From contig CP075495.1 of assembly GCA_021613535.1 (NCBI GenBank), positions 8,494,001-8,558,000 on the forward strand: a stretch of 64,000 bases of DNA, written 5' to 3'. Below the pieces are notes generated by a model. The model did not search any database. It saw only the letters and a list, made by a program, of their open reading frames with translations, and was not told the DNA's origin. The DNA comes from Adineta vaga (Eukaryota; Rotifera). Position 1 is the first letter of the stretch. Every line of letters begins with the position of its first letter. Below, in pieces: positions 22,901 through 34,147 of this stretch. Both the position numbers and the translations under genes were made by a program.

Positions 22901-25505
22901 TTTACGTCTTCATTTACATATAGCAATTCTTTATAGTGCACATTGTACAGTTCAAACTAAATTACTTACATGTCGTCAACCGGAAATTCTTGAAATGCCA
23001 GCTTATTCCATTCATGATACAACTTTAGGTTCATTTCTTGAACAACATTGTTTTTCAACAAATAATGCACCATGTAAAACTTGTCAACAACCATTACAAG
23101 ATCATGTTCGACAGTAAAGATTTTAGAGATATTTTGTTTTCTCCTACAATCATCTGGATGATTTTTATTTAGAATTGTTCATGGTGAAATGAAATTGGTT
23201 ATTCGAATAAAACATATCGATCGAACGACATCAAATTTACAAAAACTTTCCACATCAAATGGAATTTATATGTGGAGTTATTGTGAACATTGTCGTGAAG
23301 TAAAACAATAAATATCTTAAATATATATCTGTGGATTCTTTATTTTCTTTAGTCATCAGCAAAACGTTTAATGTCCGCTCGTACATGGTCATTATCATTT
23401 ACAAAATTTTTGGAATTATTATTTCATCTTGAATCTTTTTGTGTATCATCAACACGTTCCTGTCAACATCATCTTTTTCGTGATCATTATCATTATTTTC
23501 ATTCTCAACAATTTATTGCATCCTTTCGTTTATTTAAAATCAAATTGAAAGAATTTTTTCTACCAACACCAACAATGTCTTTAAAACCGTATGTACATGA
23601 ACGTGATTATTATATTGAATTAACTAAAACATTATCTGTCAATGGTTATAATATATTTTCTACCATTGTTGAACGATTAATTGAATTGAAAAATTTAACT
23701 TCCATGCCGGAATTTTTTATATCGAAAATTGATCAATATTTAGCACAAGAAAGATTAGAACAACAAACATTTCGAGCATTAATGGATGAAATTCAATTAA
23801 AAATGACAGCAGGAAGTAGCAAAGAACAAAAACGACAATTAGGTAAACGAATAGATCTTCATATTTTACATTCTTTTAAATTGATTGAATTCATTCAGAT
23901 GCTGATAGTTATGTCTGTATTGATGATCAAATTGTTGAAGCAAAAAAATTCATTACAAAAATTGTCCAAAATTGGAATACAACTCTTCTTGAATTAGAAC
24001 AATTTATAAAAAAATATGAAAAACAACAACGTGAAGCATCGAAAAAAGTTCCCATCAAATCAGTTTCATCCGGTGAACCGAATACTGAAATCGGTAGTTC
24101 TATGCAAAATGATTCGGAAATATCTACTATACTTGAAACAGCACCAACACCCCTTCTTCCTCCAACAACTTCGATTGATATCGATGAAACGAATCTTGAA
24201 ACAGGTCCTAAATCAATACTAACTACTGATGAGGAAACTTCTCGACGTAGTGGTGTATTGAAATTCTTTTCAACATTTCTACCAACATCAGATAATGATT
24301 CTCTTCAATTAAAATCTCCATTTAGTGAAGATGAACATTTACAATTATCTGGAAAATATGTTGTGAATCATCGAGAATTAAGTTCAATCATAGCACATGC
24401 TTTATCAATGTCAGAATATGAACAACGTTTAAATGAAGAATTTGCTTTAACAAATAATATAAATCAAGAACAAAATATCGAAATAAAACAATCCGATGAC
24501 AGTAGTACTACTACTACTACTACTACTACTAACAATAATTCCATTGATGATCATCAACATATTGAATTACATTTTCATGATTCAACAACAAAATTTACTG
24601 TGAAAATATTCTATGCAGCAAAATTTCATGTTCTTCGTCAAATTATTTCTTCAACTCTTGATCAAACAGCTTATATACGTTCGTTATCACGTTGTAAAAA
24701 ATGGCAACCACGTGGTGGAAAATCAAAATCAGAATTTTGGCAAACATTCGACGATTGTTTTGTTTTAAAAGATCTGAATCAAAAAGAATCCGATTCATTT
24801 TCAACATTTGCACCATCTTATATTGATTATATATCAAATTCATTGAAATATCATCGTCCAACAACATTAACAAAAATCTTCGGTGTTTATCATATACAAT
24901 ATCGTCATAATGGTACAGGTGAAAATTTCAAACGTGATATATTAGTTTTAGAAAATCTATTAAATCATCCAAATATTTCTATTCCACCTGTGATTTATGA
25001 TTTGAAAGGTTCGATGAGAAATCGTTTAGCTACAGTTGATGAAGGACAAACAAATGCCGTTTTATTAGATGAAAATTTTCTAACACAAACACAAGAAAAT
25101 CCATTCTATGTACGTTTACATACAAAATGGACATTAATGAAAGCATTATATTCTGATACACAATTTCTTGCTAAACATGGAATTGTTGATTATTCTCTTC
25201 TAGTATCATGTTATAATGATGAACAACAATCATTAGTTTATGTTGGTATTATTGATTATATTCGAACATATACATGGGATAAGAAAATGGAAACAATTTT
25301 AAAATCCATGAGTGGACAAGGACAATCACCAACGGTCATATCACCTGACCATTATCGAACACGATTCTTACGTCGTATGGATCAATATTTTCCCGTTGTA
25401 CCTGATGAATGGCATGCATATGAAAAGAAAGTTTTAGATTTATCTGTATTTCAAACGGAAACAATGTCAACTAATGTGACAACTAATGAATTACCTCCTC
25501 AATAA
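19907..25505 (+). CDS. PIKFYVE: PIKfyve phosphatidylinositol-3-phosphate 5-kinase, one apparent frame break
   Basis: Makes PI(3,5)P2 from PI3P on endosomes. Domains in order: N-terminal FYVE finger (WMPDSAGKECYDCQEKF, RRRHHCRICG, FCNRCC); DEP domain (about 20660-20915, WIRFRTIECVAGKEIIDWLM); CCT/chaperonin-like domain (about 21380-22310, with LLKSQIEYQR and GCTVLIRGGTLQQLK); the Cys-rich region (HCTVQTKLLTCRQPEILEMP, CKTCQQPLQDH); and the C-terminal lipid kinase with SKSEFWQTFDDCFVLKDL, YDLKGSMRNR, DYSLLV and IIDYIRTYTWDKKME. Introns are about 50-70 nt. After the FYVE finger (about 20340-20365) the frame changes by one base with no intron to explain it. Estimated length is about 1650 residues, shorter than vertebrate PIKfyve mainly in linkers. 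The kinase motifs look intact. Confidence 0.92.
20335..20365 (+). other. Apparent 1-bp frame break in PIKfyve after the FYVE finger
   Basis: The FYVE frame ends CAYCSSALAKLPKL and soon reads basic nonsense, while the DEP-side frame is open from the same place as SQTSKTATIPTTSS. One extra base near gccaaacttcc would join them as ALAKTSKTATIP. No GT-AG pair of usable length is present. Confidence 0.6.
24505..24531 (+). repeat. ACT triplet run coding for poly-Thr in PIKfyve linker
   Basis: About eight tandem act codons give a Thr run between the Cys-rich region and the kinase domain, in an acidic disordered linker. Confidence 0.8.
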
Positions 25506-25631
25506 TTGAGATTTATTTTTAATATTTTTTCATCTATTTTATTCCTTATTTATTGTACAAAACAACAAAAAAAAAACAGAACCGTGATTGTTATATATAT
25601 ATACATGAATTTCTAACAAAGTCTTTTTTAG
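25506..25631 (+). promoter_or_regulatory. Intercistronic gap with splice acceptor abutting the next ATG
   Basis: 126 bp between the PIKfyve stop and the dsRNA-binding protein start. The gap ends gtcttttttag and the ATG follows with no spacer. There is no room for an ordinary promoter and 5' UTR exon, so a spliced-leader acceptor is the simplest reading. Bdelloid rotifers are known to trans-splice. Confidence 0.55.
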
Positions 25632-27177
25632 ATGGATCTTCCTGAGAATGTATTAAATTCTCTATCAATTAAAAATGATGATGATAATGATGATACTGAA
25701 GCAACAATACCTTTATTACCAACACAAACTTCATCAACTGGTAATATGAATGTAATACATGATAAACCTATAACTGATTTAGCATTGAAAACACCAATTA
25801 GTTTTCTTCAAGAAATATGTTTTCGTATTCATGCCACACCAACGTATAGTTTATGTCCAAGTGAAGCACAATGTATATCAAGTGAACCTGCATTTCTCTA
25901 CCGTGTTGTTGTCGATGATATGATTGCATTTGGCAAAGGTGAAAATATCAAAATTTTCAATTCATAACAAATGACCAATATGAATCATTTAGGTTCGAGT
26001 AAAAAACGTGCTAAACATAAAGCTGCTTGGTGTATGATTGAACAATGTTATGTTAAATTGAAAACAATGGGTGATCCATTAATTAAAACAATTGAACAAT
26101 ATTTGTATGTTTTAAAAATGTTTCTTCATTTGATTTCTACATTAGAGTCTTATAGTTTATTAAAACCATCACAGACAAGCAATACGAATGATGATTCGAT
26201 GACGAATGATGAAAAAAATAATCCTATTGGTAAATTACAAGAATTAACGCAAAAAAATTGGATTCGACCACCGGAATATGAATTTTCTGATCAAGAAAAT
26301 GCTTCTACACCTAATACAAAGATGTATTCATGTCGAGCTAAAGTAGCAACTTATATTGCTGAAGGTTTGTTGAATAATCTAGATCAATTATTGATCTTTT
26401 CGGTTTAATTTTTTAAGGAACTGGCTTATCAAAGAAAATAGCTAAACGACAAGCAGCAACAAATCTATTAAATATATTAGAAAATCTTAGTCCTGAAGAA
26501 AAAAAAGCATTACTCAATCGTGCAGAAGGACAGGTGAGTTTTAAACTATACGAACTTTTTTCTATTGACTTGTGTCATTCGATAGAATGATCCTGAATGT
26601 TCACAATCACATTCGAAATTTCGTCGATCACGTCGTAAAATGAATGATTCAAGTGTAGGTATAATTATAGAATAATTTCATCTGAATACTTTGCTTATAT
26701 AGTTACTGGATACAAGTGGTATACGTGGTACTGGTTCAACACGATCCAATCGTTTGTATGACAAAACTTCATTTCAATTATGGAAAAATAGTGAATTACC
26801 TTATATAAAAAAATTACTTTCCGAAGAGTATGAACAAGATCTATCTCAATCTTATAAAATGTTTGAATTACTTTCACAAGAACAAAATTTTACATTTGAA
26901 TTTATTCAATTACCAACTATTGATGAAGGTTAGTGATAGCTATTCATATATTTAAACAGAATGATTCAGTATATTTTTTAAAGGATCAATTCAATTATTA
27001 CTGGAAGTTCGTCTAACTCCAGTTTCTGTCTTTCATGGTTATGGACAAACATTGGAATTAGCTCGACAACATTCAACGAATTTAGCATTGAAATATATTC
27101 GATGTCTTTCAAAACAACAGCAACAACATTCAACATCAATAAATACGACTACAACATTGATACAATCGACTGCTTAG
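25632..27177 (+). CDS. TRBP/PACT/Loquacious-type dsRNA-binding protein
   Basis: Partner of Dicer or PKR-like proteins with three dsRNA-binding-type domains. Domain 1: KTPISFLQEICFRI, then GKGSSKKRAKHKAAWCMIE across an intron at about 25939-25992. Domain 2: NPIGKLQELTQKNWIRPPEY, then EGTGLSKKIAKRQAATNLL. Domain 3: a divergent C-terminal dsRBD (FELLSQEQNFTFEFIQLPTI, RLTPVSVFHGYGQTLELAR), which in this family mediates protein contacts. Order and spacing match TARBP2/PRKRA/Loqs rather than Staufen or ADAR. The start ATG directly follows a splice-acceptor AG. It lies 126 bp behind PIKfyve, so the two may be co-transcribed. A retained in-frame stretch at about 26104-26146 could be an alternative intron. 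Confidence 0.88.
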
Positions 27178-27324
27178 TCAAAAACAAATCAACTAACATT
27201 TATTCTTATTTTTTCAACAGATTTCCAAAGAAAGATATTTTAAGTAAACTTTTTTAATGTAAATATCGTTATGTGATATTTGTTTTTTTGTTTTAAACAA
27301 AATAAAAGAGAGAAAAAAACACTT
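27178..27324. other. Short convergent gap
   Basis: 147 bp between stop codons of two converging genes. Both 3' UTRs must end here or overlap; aataaa occurs at about 27300 on the plus strand. Confidence 0.5.
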
Positions 27325-28332
27325 TTAAACATCAACAACTTGACCATGAAATGTGCGTTTAATTGTTACAAATTGTCTCGTATTTAAATAACCAATCGTT
27401 GTATGTTTGTTTGTATTATTCATTGGAATATTAACTAGGTAAGTTTTTGGATTCTTCAAAACTTCTTGATGATCACGTACAGGAATGATAATTGTTACTG
27501 AATATGTCGTTGAAGACAAATTATCGGATTGATTTAGAGTATTATCTAAACTATTTAATTCATTTGTTTGTATGGCAACATGTTTTTGCCCATAACGACG
27601 TCCACGATATTGATAGAAGGGAACTGAATAAAACTCATCAAGACCAAGTATATTTGTATCAATCTGACGTTGATATTTATGACGATGCAGCAAATGAGAC
27701 ACACGATGTAGTACTGTTCCACCAGCTGTCATTATTGATGATGCATCATCATCATCTGTTACTGAAGATGCCATCGATAAACATCGATTTCGATTTTGAT
27801 AGAATTTTTTCGGAATAGATTTTATTGATCCATCAAGTAAATAATCACTACTTCTTGTACGTTGTAAATTACTATTATTTGATGATGATAAATGATCAAA
27901 ACTATTACTACGAGGACAATCATTTTCATTCCATTGAATACATACATCACGAACAAGAATAGGTGGTTCACGTTCATGTGTTGCACCTTGTTGATAAATA
28001 ATCATTTTACACATTAACGGTAGATGTGTTGATGCACTGTTAATATCAAATGTAATCGTTTCAGCAATATCGAAATTTTTTCTTTCAGTACCAACTGAGG
28101 GTACTTCCATTTCTTCCTCGAATACTGTTCTTTCATAACGATAATCTTGTTTCATTGGTGAATAACCATCGGTATAAAAAACTTGACTAAATGATGGTAC
28201 AAGAAATTTACTCGTATCTGATTTCAATGGTATTGGATTGACTACGGATGGAACGAACGTTGGACGATGTTGTAATTGTTCATCACGTTTCCAAAGTGTA
28301 TATAAATCAGTAGAATCAGTCGTTGTTCCCAT
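27325..28332 (-). CDS. Orphan 335-residue protein, single exon
   Basis: Uninterrupted frame MGTTTDSTDLYTLWKRDEQ to TFHGQVVDV with no recognised family. No signal peptide or membrane span is visible. The central part is Ser/Asn/Asp-rich (SSSNNSNLQRTRSSDYLL, VTDDDDASS) and looks disordered. The ends are more ordered, with beta-type alternation (TYSVTIIIPVRDH, KTYLVNIPMNN, TTIGYLNTRQFVTIKRTF). An intronless 1-kb frame in a gene-dense animal region with this codon use is very likely real. Function unknown. Confidence 0.65.
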   Translation of the reverse strand: MGTTTDSTDLYTLWKRDEQLQHRPTFVPSVVNPIPLKSDTSKFLVPSFSQVFYTDGYSPMKQDYRYERTVFEEEMEVPSVGTERKNFDIAETITFDINSASTHLPLMCKMIIYQQGATHEREPPILVRDVCIQWNENDCPRSNSFDHLSSSNNSNLQRTRSSDYLLDGSIKSIPKKFYQNRNRCLSMASSVTDDDDASSIMTAGGTVLHRVSHLLHRHKYQRQIDTNILGLDEFYSVPFYQYRGRRYGQKHVAIQTNELNSLDNTLNQSDNLSSTTYSVTIIIPVRDHQEVLKNPKTYLVNIPMNNTNKHTTIGYLNTRQFVTIKRTFHGQVVDV

Positions 28333-29514
28333 TTTATTTTAGTCAAAATGCGTCAAGTAAAAAAGCTCTTATCTAAAGAAAAATATTAGGATAAAAGGGA
28401 TAGATAAATACCATTAAAGAAGTTTTTGTTCGACTGAGAAAACCGCATTCTTTCTCGTCATTCTTATTGAAGACTGTAATATTTAAAAAGGCGAAAAAAA
28501 TGATAATTCAAAATACAAGAGAAAGAGAGAACAAAAAAAGACTGAAGGTTTATACACGTGTATTCTCTTCTCAAATCTTCTGACATTCGATTCGTTTTTC
28601 TTTCATGTTATGCATAGGCATCTACGTTTGTCTATTGACATAAACACTAACAGATATATATATATATGTGTATACACAACTCATATTTATGTCTTATCTT
28701 ATATAAAGTGCTCAACCCATAGTTCAAGTTCTTTAGAAAAGAAAAGAAACATGAAGACATTTTGTTTTTTATGTATTCAAAGATTAAATTATATCCAGGT
28801 GGGAATCATAAAAACTAACAAGTAGGTTGATAAATGATTCTTTCTTCCATTGGATTGGTTCATGAGCATATAGTTTATATGATGATTAGTAATTCGGTGT
28901 GCATTTTCATCTTTTCACTTTCTCTTTATATATTCATCTGATCGATCGAATCATCAATTCTTTAATATTTATCATGTATGTAAATTTACCATGTAAAAAG
29001 AATTGAATATGTTTTATTTATAGAAAAAAAAGTATCCTCGACCTTTTGTTGCCTATCATCTGAATGAAGTAAAAATAAGTAGGTGGATAAAATGTGTGTA
29101 AGTTAAAATATGTCAAAAAAGATCTTAATATCACATTCGAATAAGACTAATGAAATTTGTTGGATAAATTTAAATATTAAAAACTTTGAAACAACATGTA
29201 TTCGATACTTGATAGCAAAGAAACAGATGTATGGCATTGTATTTAAATGAGATAAAAAATATCTTGAACAAAGTATTTGATGTTGGTTTATTATTGATTG
29301 ATTTTTTTGTTTTATTGAGATTTATCTATATGACAGAGGAGAGTAGACGATGAAATTATAAAAACATATGTGATTTATTGGTGTTATAATTCATCTTATT
29401 ATCTGTTTACAAGAATGAGATGGATTGATCAATCAGAGATAAAAATATTTTATTCTTATATGTCTAATACAAAAAGAGCTAAATCAAAATATTGATGATC
29501 AAAATTTAACAACC
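28333..29514. other. Gene-free stretch between divergent orphan genes
   Basis: About 1.2 kb between outward-reading starts. One short plus frame (about 28610-28825) has repeat-like AT composition and no splice support. A tatatatatatg run lies near 28655. Presumed promoters of both neighbours; nothing else seen. Confidence 0.5.
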
Positions 29515-30329
29515 ATGTGGACAACTGATTCTCAATTATTACATGTTCCTCGAAGACCAATTGTTCGAAAACCACATTTTATCAATGATAATCATGTTTC
29601 TATTTCACGTATACATTCTCCTTCATCAAGAAAAACTATGCTTACATCTCGACGACGTCATTCAACTCCTCAAGTATCAACTCTAAGATTTGTAGAATCA
29701 AAATCGCCACAATTACATCCAATCACGAAACAATACTATTTGAATACTAGAGCAATACGTACTATTCATAAAGAACAAAGTTTAAAATCTGATCTATTTA
29801 AATCACCACCACGTCCAGCAACCCTTGTCAAACCACGTCATCCAGATGATCGAACTACTCGTTTACCAACGACGCCAACAAGTCTTTGTTTTAATAATGA
29901 TATATTTTTACCGATGGCAAAAAAAAATCGTTCAACAATTGTCGAAACACCAAGTCCGGCTGCATCAGATTTCCTGACTGGCAATCAAAATGCATTCTCA
30001 AAACGACAATGGAATAGACGTGAAAAAGCCATTTCACTCGATTTTGATACTGATTTGTTTAAACCAGATGATGAATCCTTACACGATTATGTATGTATAC
30101 AAATTTTTCAAACAGAAAAGCGAATTTTTTATTTTTATTTTAGACGAATAATCGAGATACGACAAAACGTTGTAAATGTTGTTTTGGAAAATGTTTTTGT
30201 CGATTTTCATATTGTACTTTTCCACAATGTCATTATAGTTGTCCACTTTGGTATTGGATTATTTGTGTTCTATTAACAGTTGGATCATTTATTGGAATAA
30301 TAATATTCATAAGATATTCATCACGTTAA
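29515..30329 (+). CDS. Orphan single-span membrane protein with Cys-rich juxtamembrane segment (tail-anchored type)
   Basis: Two exons: 29515 to about 30090, then from about 30145 to the stop at 30327-30329, joined over a GT-AG intron. The first 190 residues are basic and Ser/Thr/Pro-rich (HVPRRPIVRKPHF, SRRRHSTPQVSTL, DDRTTRLPTTPTS), so probably disordered and cytosolic. The second exon gives a dense Cys cluster (KRCKCCFGKCFCRFSYC, QCHYSCPLWYW), then a C-terminal hydrophobic helix (IICVLLTVGSFIGIIIFI) ending RYSSR. This is the layout of a tail-anchored protein; the cysteines next to the membrane suggest palmitoylation or metal binding. No family recognised. Confidence 0.6.
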
Positions 30330-30754
30330 AATAACTTTCGTTTATCGATCGATCGTTTGATCATATAGAAATGAATGAATCAACAAAAGCAACTAAGAAT
30401 GTCGATCTAAATGAACGATTGATCTTAAAATATTGAATTAAAATAAACTATTGTGAAAGTAATTTTCAATAAAAATCTATGTAAATAAAAGTGCAAATTG
30501 TCATTTTATTTCGTTAGGGAAAATTTTGTGAAATTCTTCATAAGATTATAGATAGAGAATTCAGTCGTATTCGTATTATTAAGATCAAATATACAATATT
30601 GAATAGTATTTACATACATTCTTTTTTCTTTATACATAATTAAAAATCAGTACTGCGAGCATTTTTAGGGGTTTTCTTTGTTTTTCTCTATGGTTTGATT
30701 GAATCGAGAAAAAAACATTTCTTTTGATTATAATATAGAAATTGATCAATTGCG
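30330..30754. other. Gap between two same-strand membrane-protein genes
   Basis: About 425 bp. It holds aataaa-type polyadenylation signals (about 30440-30490) and presumably the next promoter. No coding signal. Confidence 0.5.
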
Positions 30755-32772
30755 ATGACAAGTGTCCAACCAGTCGAAAATATTCCATTACGTACTAATC
30801 CTGTCGATCGATCAGGATCATTACTACGTTTTAATTCTGCTCGTATATCTCCTGAAACAAAAGATAATAGTCTATCAGATTTGATCGACTCACGACCATT
30901 ATCGCCCACGCATATTCGGTTTGAAGGTGGAATATTTCAAACCGAAGGATCTACACCTCAATCACCTTTAATCAAAAATAGAATTCCTCCAACAAAGCAT
31001 TTATCACCAATTGAAGAAACAAATGATACAAATCGTATAGTGAAAATATCTGAATACTGTACACCGAAAGATACACCATTTGAACCAATAATACCAAATC
31101 GACCAACAAAAAAATTACATCGTTATATTCTTGTTACTCCTCGAACTATTTTTTCTCTTACACTATTTTCAATTATATCAATAGCCGTTGTTCTTATTGG
31201 TTTCGGTATTGCTATATCCCATCGTCGATCACAATTAGATTCTCGATGTCTATCAATATCTTATTGTCCAAGAAATGCAAGTTATACACTTCTATGTAAC
31301 ATAACAAATGAATATTGTGGCTGCTATAATACCAATGATGAACTTATGGGTTGTATGAAACAACGACGATACGGAAATGGTTGTTATCGATCACAAGAAT
31401 GTTCTTCATATGAAAATCTTCAATGTAATACGAGTACATATCAATGTCAATGTCTTGATCATTATTATTATAATGGAAGTTCATGTATACCTATGTTAAC
31501 ATATGGGGAAATGTGTTCAATAGTCAATGATACATGTGATTATTTATTACATTTAACTTGTTTAATTGGAGATATTTGTACTTGTGATACAAGTATTACC
31601 TTTTGGAATGGGCAATATTGTGAATATTATCGTTCCGTTAATAACCCATGTGATCCATATAAAATTCCATCAGGTTGTTCGATGACATTTATATGCGATA
31701 ATTCTACAGCAACATGTCAATGTTCATTATCTGCTTATTTTAATGGAGAAGCATGTTTAACATATAGTTCTTATTTAGAACCATGTTATGACACATCATC
31801 ATGTTTACCAGATACATTTTTAGTATGTTCATGGGGTCTATGTCAATGTGATGATATATACTTCTATTGGTCGAAAACTAATTTAACATGTACATATCCA
31901 AAAAAGATTGAATACAATAGTTCATGTGATTATCAAACAGGGTGCGAAAGTGATTTTGGTTTACGTTGTATTGATGGTCATTGTCTATGTGAAGTAAATT
32001 CTTATTGGACACCTGGTAATTATTGTGATTTTCAATCACAATATAATGAACAATGTTTAACTGCTCCTTGCATGGCTAATACGGAACTTTTATGTTCAAC
32101 AAATACATCGATGTGTACTTGTTCAAAATGTAAGTGTTCTTCTTTTCTTTGAAATAGACAAAAAAAAGAACGAGAATTTATTTAGATTATTATTGGGATG
32201 GTTTTGTATGTCAACATGAACGTTCATATTTATCCTATTGTTTAAATGATAATTGGTGTCGAATGGATCTTGGATTACGTTGTCGAAATTTTACATGTAC
32301 ATGTTCATTATGCACAACATGTTTTTGGGATGGAGTTCGTTGTCGTGATTGTCCAACATCATGGCAATTAGTCACTTCAACTGATACAATACAACCACGT
32401 ATATATTGTTATTTAAAAGTTGATTCATATGTAAATTGGAATGAATCATTAGCTATTTGTCCAACATTAGCAACATCATATTTTAGTGGATCAAGTCATC
32501 TAATTTATATTGATGATTTGCAAGAATTACAAGATGTTAGTATATTTGCCACAAATGATTACTATGATATATTTATTGGTCATACTAATCGATTCAATTA
32601 TACTCAATGGTTTCTTTCCAATGGAACGACATCACCACCAGTAAAATGGTGCACTGGAGTGGGAGCATCATTTCCATCCACAACATGTACTCGTTTATTG
32701 ATTAGTTCAGTTTGTGTCACTGATATAGCATGTTACGGTTGGACTTCGAGATATATATGTGAACTTGATTAA
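30755..32772 (+). CDS. Type II membrane receptor with Cys-rich EGF/EB-like repeats and C-terminal C-type lectin-like domain
   Basis: The cytosolic N-terminus (about 130 residues) is Ser/Pro-rich. One hydrophobic span follows (FSLTLFSIISIAVVLIGFGI), with no signal peptide, so a type II topology is inferred. The ectodomain has about eight repeats of a Cys pattern with WNG/YFNG/YYNGSSC elements (QCQCLDHYYYNGSSC, CQCSLSAYFNGEAC, CQCDDIYFYWSK) and many N-glycosylation sequons. The last 130 residues form a C-type lectin fold: CPTSWQLVTS, NWNESLAIC, DIFIGHTN, QWFLSNG, VKWCTGVG, and a closing YICELD. No clear EPN/QPD calcium-sugar motif was found, so carbohydrate binding is not assured. One intron at about 32130-32186. 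Plausible roles are adhesion or immune-type recognition. Confidence 0.75.
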
Positions 32773-32994
32773 AATACTATATTGCAGCTTTTGAAAAAGT
32801 GAACTATTTTGGCACGAGAGGAACATCTATGTTTGATTCTTTCTACTAGACTGACAAGATTTAGAAAGCGTAATAAAAATCTGGAAATCTATTATTGTGT
32901 AACAAATAGCAAAGCATTAAATTTAACTAAATTCTTGATTATTTTTTTTTTTACATTTTTTCATTTGATAAATAATAAACGGAAATAGTATCAC

Positions 32995-33768
32995 TCATGG
33001 AAAACATAATAATTTCAATTCTTTAATAGATTCAAGAACAACATCTAATTCTTGTTGCATAGTTTCATGTGCTGTATCTTCTACAATCATTGCGCGAAGA
33101 TCATCAAATTGAAAACGAAGTTTATCAATTTGTTTATGGATTACTTCTAAATATAACATTGTACTCGTAGGATCTCGTCGATATTCTAGAAATTTAATTA
33201 AACCCAATGCAGTTAAACCTGCTAATAACATGGACATTCCAACAATATAAACAAATGTACTCCAGCTTGTTCCTGGTATTAAAACAGCTAATACTCGACC
33301 AAAAATAATCGATGCACCACCAACAATTGATAAAATAATACCCCATTTATTAACTTCACACCAGAAATATGTCGAATGAAATTTTGTTAGTTTACTTTGC
33401 AATAATTGAGATTGTTCAATAAGTTTTTTAAATATTTGTTCATCGATTTTTGTATTTAAATGTTCAATTAATGTTGTTGTTGGTTGTAATTTGAATTTTC
33501 GATAACGTATTTCCATTATACCTGCTGCTTGATAGGTTGAATGACGTACATCAGTAAAATCATTTTTAATAGCAAATAATTCATCTTTTTCACTGCCAGT
33601 TAATTGCGGAGATAAGGTTTCAAAATATCGATCAAATTTACTAATTGCAGTACTAGCTAAATCAATTGAATGGGCGAAAATACTCGAAGATCCTGGACGA
33701 TCATAATGAGATTCGAATAATTGCGAGATTGCTTGCCATTGCTCAGGAGTAAAAAGAGGACTAGTCAT
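32995..33768 (-). CDS. Orphan two-span membrane protein with flanking helices
   Basis: 257 residues in one exon. The N-terminal half is helical (WQAISQLFESHYDRPGSSS, LDLAST-like and LQSKLTKFHSTYFW segments). Two hydrophobic spans follow close together (GIILSIVGGASIIFGRVLAV and FVYIVGMSMLLAGLTALGLI), forming a hairpin. The C-terminal half is a predicted helix or coiled coil (LEVIHKQIDKLRFQFDDLRA, LDVVLESIKELKLLCFP). No signal peptide, enzyme motif or recognised family. The hairpin-plus-coils layout recalls membrane-shaping or SLATT-like proteins, but that is only a resemblance. Confidence 0.65.
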   Translation of the reverse strand: MTSPLFTPEQWQAISQLFESHYDRPGSSSIFAHSIDLASTAISKFDRYFETLSPQLTGSEKDELFAIKNDFTDVRHSTYQAAGIMEIRYRKFKLQPTTTLIEHLNTKIDEQIFKKLIEQSQLLQSKLTKFHSTYFWCEVNKWGIILSIVGGASIIFGRVLAVLIPGTSWSTFVYIVGMSMLLAGLTALGLIKFLEYRRDPTSTMLYLEVIHKQIDKLRFQFDDLRAMIVEDTAHETMQQELDVVLESIKELKLLCFP

Positions 33769-34147
33769 CGTTCGATTTGAAAGTTAACGATCTAAATTTA
33801 TTAACAATTCATTTTTCATTCATCAGTTTTACACAATGATCAAAAATATGTTTTCATGAAATATTTCACAATTTCAAAAATATAGAACTCTTACCTTAAA
33901 TGCCAACAAAAGTAGTATCACGATTCTTTTTTATATGAGCAATCGAAGGCGTATTGTTGACGTGGAAAATTTCGCAATGATTTTGCAATGACACAAATAT
34001 TTAGCTATTTTTTTTCTTATTATATTTAAGTGTCACCGCTCTGAATATACAGAAAGAAAGGAGAATAAAATGGGAACATGACAAGACAAAAAGCGGTAAT
34101 ATGATGAAAGTTTAATAATGTATTTTTGTGTGAACAGAAATGTTAGT
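33769..34147 (-). other. 5' leader region with a likely UTR intron for the two-span gene
   Basis: On the minus strand, gcatttaag|gtaagag (donor near 33895) and aataaatttag (acceptor near 33797) could remove about 100 nt just before the ATG at 33768. The rest is presumed promoter and the 3' UTR of the gene ending at 34148. Confidence 0.4.
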
